Source: Desulfatiglans anilini DSM 4660
Lineage (GTDB): Bacteria; Desulfobacterota; DSM-4660; Desulfatiglandales; Desulfatiglandaceae
DNA length: 64,000 nt
Direction of reading: 5' to 3'
Assembly: GCF_000422285.1 (NCBI RefSeq)
Contig: NZ_AULM01000003.1
Location: 62,001 to 126,000 of the forward strand
A program made the translations under genes and the position numbers. The notes beneath the pieces were generated by a model. It saw nothing but the letters and a program-made list of their open reading frames with translations. It had not been told where the DNA came from and ran no database searches. Positions 59,262 to 64,000 of the stretch are shown one piece after another (position 1 is the stretch's first letter; each line of letters begins with the position of its first letter).

Positions 59262-60122
59262 ATGGAAAAGACCCGCCGCCCCGTTCAACCGAAAAAGCCG
59301 TTTCTCCACCGGAAGGCTCTCACAGCCTCCGAGCGGGGCAAAGGATCTTCCTTCCTCTCCCTGCCGGATTGGGACCGCGTGGCCGCGGCGATCGGCGAGA
59401 GCCTCGGTAAACCCGACTTCGATTATTTCCGGAACGACAAGCTCGATTGTTACGATACCTTTTATTTCGCCGACAGGGTCCCTGCCCCCATGGTCCTCGA
59501 TGTGGGCTGCGGCCCCGGGCACTTCATGCTCTTCGCCGCCCGGAACGGAGCCAAGGTGACAGGCCTGGACGCCTCGGCCGGCATGCTCCGGCTCACCCGT
59601 CAGCGCCTCGAGTCAGCCGGTTTCGACGGGCTCCTGCTTCAGACGGATCTCGATACGAGACTCCCTTTCCAAGAAGCGACCTTCGACCTGGTGGTCTGCG
59701 AGTCGGTGCTGAACCACATCAGGCGCCCGGCGGACGTTCTCGAAGAGATCTTCCGCGTCTTGAAAAAGGACGGCACGTTCGTGCTGGACGTCTCCAACGC
59801 CTGGGGCCTTCCCTGGCGCACGGCCATCCGGCTGGCGCAGTGGACGGGCAGCTACCCCGAAGGCCGCATCCATTGGTTGACCCCGCGCCGCGCCGAGCGG
59901 CTGGTCGAGAACGCCGGTTTCAGGGTCCACGAAACCCGCGGCCTGCACCTGATCCCCCCGCCGCGCTTCACCTCGATCGGTTTCCGCTCGAGGCCGCTCC
60001 TGCCGCCCGCCGCAGGACTACGCCTGGAGCGCCTTTTCTACCGCCTGAACCAGACGCTCGAGCGGACGGCCCCCTTCAAACACGTCTGCTTCAAATACCT
60101 GATCAAATCACGGAAACCCTGA
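59262..60122 (+). CDS. class I SAM-dependent methyltransferase
   Basis: A 286-residue methyltransferase. Motif I is MVLDVGCGPGHFMLFAARNG, followed by VTGLDASAGMLRLTRQRLE, FDLVVCESVLNHIRRPADVL and VLKKDGTFVLDVSNAWGLP. This is the Methyltransf_11/UbiE-like arrangement. The N-terminal 60 residues before the fold are basic and may vary in this family. The ATG at 59262 follows GAGG and is the last start before the domain; the frame is open to 59088 but that part looks non-coding. The gene precedes the asparagine synthetase and WbqC genes. It probably methylates a sugar or lipid intermediate; substrate unknown. Confidence 0.84.
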   Translation: MEKTRRPVQPKKPFLHRKALTASERGKGSSFLSLPDWDRVAAAIGESLGKPDFDYFRNDKLDCYDTFYFADRVPAPMVLDVGCGPGHFMLFAARNGAKVTGLDASAGMLRLTRQRLESAGFDGLLLQTDLDTRLPFQEATFDLVVCESVLNHIRRPADVLEEIFRVLKKDGTFVLDVSNAWGLPWRTAIRLAQWTGSYPEGRIHWLTPRRAERLVENAGFRVHETRGLHLIPPPRFTSIGFRSRPLLPPAAGLRLERLFYRLNQTLERTAPFKHVCFKYLIKSRKP

Positions 60123-60271
60123 GCGCCTAACGGTCTTCCGTATCGTGGATAGAAGCCCCGGGGTACCCCTGTCGCTCGACCGACCCTTGAGCGCAGGAAA
60201 CCGCTTGCGGTTTTCGACTCCGGACATTAGACTTTTCGGATCATTTAAGAACGGGAGGAAAAACAGCATCT

Positions 60272-62041
60272 GTGGATCAAATCTGCGGCCTGATCGACCG
60301 AACCGGCCGGGGACCGGACGGCCGGGTCCTCGAGGCGCTGAAACGCCCCATCGCGGAGAACCGCCCCTCACAGGATTTTTTCGGCGGCCGCTGGGGGATA
60401 TCCCTTGTCGAACGTCGGCCCAACCGCGCGCAGCCGCTTGATCCAGGGGAATGCTTTTCGGAGCAGGGCCCACTCGCCTGTGTTTTTTTCGGCGACCTCC
60501 ACAATTCCCGGAATCTCTGCAGTGCCGTGGGCGCTGCACACACGGCCCCTTCCCCGGCCCAAGCGGTCCTCGAGGCCTATCGCCGATTCGGCCCGAGCGC
60601 CTGCGCGCTCTTGGAAGGGGCCTTTGTCCTGCTTCTCGAAGACCGCACCCAGGGCCTTTGCATGTTGGCACGCGACAAACTGGGGGCTTTCCCGCTCTAC
60701 GTCCATTCCTCGGACAACCGGCTCCTGTTTGCGTCCGGCCTCGGACCACTGGTCGATTCGGGCCTCATCGCGTTAGCGCCTGACACCCGGTCCCTGGCCG
60801 ACTACCTCACCTTCCAGTTCCCGCTGGAGCACCGGACCTTCTTCTCCGGGATCCGGGCCTTGCCCCCTGGAACCCTCTGCATAATTGAAAACGGCGTGCT
60901 GCGCCTCGAGGAGGCCTGGAACTTCGAATGGCAGCCCTTGGACGAACCCGCCGAGCGGTATCGAGACCGCCTGCGCCAGGCCCTCCAAGACGCGGTGACC
61001 GCCGCCGACACCCTGCCGCATCCGGTCTCCCACCTGAGCGGCGGGCTCGACAGCAGCCTCCTCGCGCTTCTTCTCTCGAAGCGCCACCCCGCGCTCGAGA
61101 CCTTTTCAGGCGTCTACCCGTACGGTCCGGCCTACGACGAAAGCCTTTTCGCCTCCAAGGTCGCCGAGCACTGCAGCCTCCGGCACACGGAGGTGCACCC
61201 CGGCCCGGAAGACGTCATCCGGCTCCTGCCGGACATGGTCGCACAACTCCATGAACCGGTGAGCGACGTCGCTTTTTCCCGCTACGCCGTCGCAAAGGCC
61301 ATCCGGGACCATGCACCGGAGGCCTGCACCGCCTTCTGCGGCCAGGGCGCCGACGAACTGTTCGGCGGCTACACCTTCTATCAGGACTTCATGGATCAGC
61401 GCTTCCCGGGCGGCCTTCCGGAGCAGGCCTATCAGCGCCGGCGCCTCTTTTCCCCCGAGCAGATCCGCGGCATCCTGCAGCCCGAAGCCTACGGAGGGCT
61501 TTTCGGGGCCTACGACCCTTTAGCCGTCTACGGGCTGTCCTTCGGCCGCACCGGCCCGATCCTCGACCGAGCCGCCATGGCCGACATCAGGGGCTTCCTC
61601 CCCTACTGGCTCCAGATCGAGAGCCGGATCGACGCCGCCGTCGATCTTCAGCCCCGATTCCCTTTCCTGCACCATGACGTGCGGGACCTCGCGGCACGCA
61701 TCCCCGCCCACCAGAAGATCCGCGACGGCGCCGGCAAATGGATCCTGCGCCAGGCCTTCCACGAAGACCTCCCGAAGGACGTCCTGGACCATGTCAAGAT
61801 CGGTTTTCGAACACCCTCGGGGATCTGGTTCAAAGACGCGCTCTTCGACTTCGCCTCCGAAGCCCTTTTGGCGGCACATTCCGGCCTTTCCAGCTTCCCC
61901 GATCTTTTCGCGCCCGCCGCCGTCAAAGACATGCTGGAGGCCAACCGCCAGGGGCGGGCAAACCTCGGGTGGCAGATCTGGACCATGCTGCTCTTCACGC
62001 TCTGGCTGGATCGGTATTTCGGGGGCAAGCCGTGCGCGTAG
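60272..62041 (+). CDS. asparagine synthetase-like amidotransferase with unusual N-terminus
   Basis: A 589-residue protein with the two domains of glutamine-hydrolysing asparagine synthetase. The C-terminal synthetase domain is well conserved: the PP-loop SGGLDS at residues 256-261, then GQGADELFGGY and FGRTGP-like segments to FRTPSGIWFKDALFD. The N-terminal glutaminase domain is degenerate. The Cys of ICGL is residue 5, not 2, and the usual NGEIYN reads FGDLHN, so the oxyanion Asn is lost. The enzyme may therefore use ammonia, need processing, or have another role such as sugar-carboxylate amidation. The start is GTG after AGGAGG-like GGGAGG. It overlaps the WbqC gene by 10 bp. Such genes occur in O-antigen loci with uronamide sugars. 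Confidence 0.86.
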   Translation: MDQICGLIDRTGRGPDGRVLEALKRPIAENRPSQDFFGGRWGISLVERRPNRAQPLDPGECFSEQGPLACVFFGDLHNSRNLCSAVGAAHTAPSPAQAVLEAYRRFGPSACALLEGAFVLLLEDRTQGLCMLARDKLGAFPLYVHSSDNRLLFASGLGPLVDSGLIALAPDTRSLADYLTFQFPLEHRTFFSGIRALPPGTLCIIENGVLRLEEAWNFEWQPLDEPAERYRDRLRQALQDAVTAADTLPHPVSHLSGGLDSSLLALLLSKRHPALETFSGVYPYGPAYDESLFASKVAEHCSLRHTEVHPGPEDVIRLLPDMVAQLHEPVSDVAFSRYAVAKAIRDHAPEACTAFCGQGADELFGGYTFYQDFMDQRFPGGLPEQAYQRRRLFSPEQIRGILQPEAYGGLFGAYDPLAVYGLSFGRTGPILDRAAMADIRGFLPYWLQIESRIDAAVDLQPRFPFLHHDVRDLAARIPAHQKIRDGAGKWILRQAFHEDLPKDVLDHVKIGFRTPSGIWFKDALFDFASEALLAAHSGLSSFPDLFAPAAVKDMLEANRQGRANLGWQIWTMLLFTLWLDRYFGGKPCA

Positions 62042-62757
62042 CCATCCTCCAACCCGGGTATCTGCCGTGGATGGGCTACTTCGACCAAATGAACCAGGTC
62101 GATGTCTTCGTGCACGCCACGGATCTCCAGTACACTCGTCAGGACTGGCGCAGCCGGAACCGCATCAAGACCCGCACCGGCTGGCAGTGGCTCACGGTCC
62201 CCGTGCACTCCAAAGGAAATTTCTTCGCCCCCATCCACAGCATCCGGGTCAACAATTCCACCCCCTGGGCCCGCAAGCACTTGAACCTCATCCGTGAACA
62301 TTACCGGACCGCTCCCTTTTTCGACCTGTACTTTCCCCTCTTCGAGGAAGCGCTCAATCGTGAATGGGAGTACCTTCTCGATCTCGACCTTTATTTTATC
62401 CATCTCTTTAAAGACATCCTCCACATTACCACGCGCTGCATCGACATCCGCGACCTGCAGCTCCCTCAACCGCTCGACCGCGTCCAGCGAATCATCCAAA
62501 CCTGCCTTTATCTTCATGCAACGCTTTACCTTTCAGGAGACGCGGCCAGAAATTATCTCGATGAATCCTTTTTCGCCCCCCACGGAATCGTCCTGCAATT
62601 TCACGACATGTCCCACCCCGTCTACCCTCAACTCCACGGACCCTTCATCTCCTACCTCTCCCTGATAGACCTTCTCTTCAACTGCGGCCCGGCGAGCGCC
62701 TCCTATCTCTCCTCGGCCGCCGGCCAATCACCCGTACTCACCAAACAATCCCTATAA
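62032..62757 (+). CDS. WbqC family protein
   Basis: A 241-residue WbqC-family protein: VAILQPGYLPWMGYFDQMNQ, VDVFVHATDLQYTRQDWRSR and NRIKTRTGWQWLTVPV, the conserved N-terminal half of the family, followed by LFKDILHITT and a long helical C-terminus. WbqC proteins occur in O-antigen and capsule clusters; the exact reaction is not established, though links to amino-sugar or amide chemistry have been suggested. The GTG start at 62032 overlaps the stop of the asparagine synthetase gene and follows GGGGG; an upstream ATG in the same frame lies inside that gene. Neighbourhood with the synthetase suggests that the two act on the same substrate. Confidence 0.9.
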   Translation: MRVAILQPGYLPWMGYFDQMNQVDVFVHATDLQYTRQDWRSRNRIKTRTGWQWLTVPVHSKGNFFAPIHSIRVNNSTPWARKHLNLIREHYRTAPFFDLYFPLFEEALNREWEYLLDLDLYFIHLFKDILHITTRCIDIRDLQLPQPLDRVQRIIQTCLYLHATLYLSGDAARNYLDESFFAPHGIVLQFHDMSHPVYPQLHGPFISYLSLIDLLFNCGPASASYLSSAAGQSPVLTKQSL

Positions 62758-62855
62758 GACGGCCATTTCGCCGCCTAGGCCACGCGCCTCTACGCATCGC
62801 GTCCCAACTCTACGTCACACCGACCTTTCTCCTGCTCAGACCAGCTAAAAACCTC

Positions 62856-62885
62856 TTGACAAAAAACCTTCTCCTGAATTATGCT
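62856..62885 (+). promoter_or_regulatory. candidate promoter P1 for the exported-protein gene
   Basis: TTGACA at 62856-62861, an 18-base spacer and TATGCT at 62880-62885. The -35 box is perfect and the -10 box matches at four of six bases. Confidence 0.5.
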
Positions 62886-62945
62886 TTCACGAGTCTTTTT
62901 ACGTTCTATAGATAGTGGTTTTTGACGCGCCGGGCGCAAAAATGC

Positions 62946-62973
62946 TTGACATCTATGCGCTCCGTGCGATAAT
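62946..62973 (+). promoter_or_regulatory. candidate promoter P2 for the exported-protein gene
   Basis: TTGACA at 62946-62951, a 16-base spacer and GATAAT at 62968-62973. The -35 is perfect and the -10 has five of six matches. It would start transcription about 130 bases before the ATG at 63113. Confidence 0.62.
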
Positions 62974-63029
62974 TCCCCAAAATGCCCATCAGCTGTAGTT
63001 ATTTCAAACCTAGACGCAGAAGGGAGGTG

Positions 63030-63116
63030 ATGAAGCCAACGGTTCTGAAAGGAAGACCCGCTTGTCCGCTTATTGTTTTTCGTTCGTTGAAATCTTCTAA
63101 GGAGGTAAAGAGATGA
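63030..63116 (+). CDS. possible 28-codon leader peptide
   Basis: An ATG at 63030 with AGGGAGG ending two bases before it opens a 28-residue frame (MKPTVLKGRP and so on) whose TGA at 63114-63116 overlaps the ATG of the exported-protein gene at 63113 (ATGA). The spacing of the ribosome-binding site is short, and no homology can be judged, so translation is uncertain. If translated, it would couple to the next gene, as leader peptides do. Confidence 0.3.
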   Translation: MKPTVLKGRPACPLIVFRSLKSSKEVKR

Positions 63117-64000
63117 AAAAGGTTATTTTCAGTTTCCTCGTGTTGCTGTTAGGCATCGGCCTCGCGGCTGGGAACGTCACCGCGACATCGTACGATCCCA
63201 GCAACCAGGGTGGCTGGACCCTCAATGATGGTCCGCAGACCATGATTCCCCCGGTGACGCCCATGCTTTGGAACCACGGCAACTTGGGTGACGCCCTCTA
63301 CGGCGAGATCTACCGCGCCGTCAGCAGCGATGAAGCACCGGCTTACAACTTCGTGACGTATTTCAGCGTCCAGAACACTTCCGACTACTGGGTGGCCGCC
63401 CACATCAGGCTCCGCGCGGGACGTTACAGCATAGAAGTCTACGACTTCCCCATCCTGCTGTCCCCCCGGGATGTCTTCTGGATGCAGTTCGAAGCTGTGG
63501 AGACCCCGTCAGGTGCTTTTGGGATCAAACTCTTCAGCAATGACGCAAACACGCTTGGCCACAGCGGCCTGCCTTCTCCTTGGAGTGCGGACCTCAAGAC
63601 CATCCTGATCGACCAGTTCACCTATCTGATCGACTCGATGGGCTGGGACGAAGATGACATTCTGATGGAGACCACGCAGGGTCACATCGAAGTGTTCGGC
63701 CTTTTCGCGTTCAAGTGGCCCAGCAGCAATCTTCCCCCGGGTCAGAGTTTCAAGACTATCATGCCCAAATTCTACGCTAAAACTGCAGGCCTTGCCGCCC
63801 AAAACTGCACCGATTTTTACAACGAGAAGGGCGTACAGGTCGAGCCCACGGTATCCATTTTGGAGGATTACGGGTTTATCACCGCAGTCGACGTCGGCAA
63901 CTACCTGACGGGGCAGGTCCACGTCGGTGATTTCGCCACGGGCCACTACATGGGATACACCATGCGTGCCATCCAGAACTTCCGCGCCGCCTGCGGTACG
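63113..64000 (+). CDS. exported protein of unknown function (3' end outside window)
   Basis: A partial gene, 296 codons with no stop before the edge. The N-terminus MKKVIFSFLVLLLGIGLAAG followed by NVTA is a Sec signal peptide, probably cleaved after Ala near residue 24. The mature part has mixed beta-rich composition (NTSDYWVAAHIRLRAGRY; GFITAVDVGNYLTGQVHVGD) with no motif I recognise. A strong AGGAGG site and two upstream promoter candidates suggest high expression. The sequence could belong to a surface-layer, matrix or secreted repeat protein. It is separated from the polysaccharide genes by 355 bp and may be a different functional unit. Confidence 0.82.
   Translation, partial: MKKVIFSFLVLLLGIGLAAGNVTATSYDPSNQGGWTLNDGPQTMIPPVTPMLWNHGNLGDALYGEIYRAVSSDEAPAYNFVTYFSVQNTSDYWVAAHIRLRAGRYSIEVYDFPILLSPRDVFWMQFEAVETPSGAFGIKLFSNDANTLGHSGLPSPWSADLKTILIDQFTYLIDSMGWDEDDILMETTQGHIEVFGLFAFKWPSSNLPPGQSFKTIMPKFYAKTAGLAAQNCTDFYNEKGVQVEPTVSILEDYGFITAVDVGNYLTGQVHVGDFATGHYMGYTMRAIQNFRAACGT

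Larger units (their letters stand above)
62758..63112. other. intergenic regulatory region
   Basis: A 355-bp gap with two promoter-like elements on the plus strand, a short ORF, and a ribosome-binding site AGGAGG before the next gene. No larger gene is supported. No intrinsic terminator for the WbqC gene could be found, although GC-rich pairing near 62760-62790 is possible. Confidence 0.5.

Noticed and set aside
1-64000. tRNA, rRNA or ops/JUMPStart elements
   Set aside because: I looked for GGCGGTAG-type ops motifs and for tRNA-like cloverleaf or rRNA sequences and saw none; a covariance-model search would be decisive.

Overview
The window looks like part of a very large surface-polysaccharide (O-antigen, capsule or exopolysaccharide) biosynthesis locus from a Gram-negative bacterium. 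LptF and LptG, the inner-membrane permeases of LPS export, establish the Gram-negative envelope. The GC-rich coding sequence and the gene mix (WbsX-like protein, sulfotransferases, giant fused glycosyltransferases, B12-radical SAM protein) would fit Desulfobacterota or another deltaproteobacterial-type lineage, but that assignment is an inference. No rRNA, tRNA, CRISPR array or transposase was seen.

Region 1 (1-13.2 kb, minus strand): a co-directional run of GT2 glycosyltransferases, a WbsX-like protein, an AlgJ/AlgX-like and MBOAT O-acetylation pair, a methyltransferase, a WsaF-like GT/methyltransferase fusion, a GT2 and a sulfotransferase with a very long coiled coil. A strong sigma70-like promoter lies at 13474-13502. 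Region 2 (13.6-21.5 kb, minus): gmd (GDP-mannose 4,6-dehydratase) behind a good promoter, a GT2-GT4 fusion, lptF, lptG and a WecA-like phosphoglycosyltransferase fused to a CapD/FlaA1 N-terminal module. Region 3 (21.9-28.1 kb, plus): a polyprenyl-phosphate GT2, a methyltransferase, a flippase-like membrane protein, an 850-bp AT-rich gene-free stretch and an AT-rich GT-C-like membrane protein, probably acquired from elsewhere.

Region 4 (28.3-51.9 kb, minus): a separate DPM1-like GT2, then what looks like a roughly 21-kb operon read from about 50.06 kb down to an intrinsic terminator at 29112-29141. It encodes giant multidomain glycosyltransferases (GT4-coil-GT2, GT4-GT2, GT4-coil, GT2-GT2-GT4), the Wzm/Wzt ABC exporter whose Wzt carries a substrate-binding C-terminal domain, a second sulfotransferase, a GT2, a second Gmd-like dehydratase and a lipoprotein. 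Region 5 (52.2-57.6 kb, plus): an operon of a dTDP-sugar dehydratase-like SDR, a B12-radical SAM protein, a GT-C-like membrane protein and a DegT-family aminotransferase. Region 6 (57.8-62.8 kb): a GtrB-like GT2 (minus), then a methyltransferase, an atypical asparagine synthetase and a WbqC-family protein (plus). Region 7 (63.1 kb to end): a strongly signalled gene for an unrecognised exported protein, cut by the window edge.

Working model: nucleotide sugars made by the SDRs are polymerised by the fused glycosyltransferases on a polyprenyl carrier primed by the WecA-like enzyme, decorated by acetyl, methyl and sulfate groups, exported by Wzm/Wzt and delivered outward. The most unusual element is a 63-residue (nine-heptad) coiled-coil module that recurs in tandem in two separate glycosyltransferases. 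One of these has lost key GT4 residues and holds an almost perfect recent duplication. Together with the coiled-coil sulfotransferase, this suggests a scaffold or chain-length ruler, analogous in logic to WbdD of E. coli O9a.
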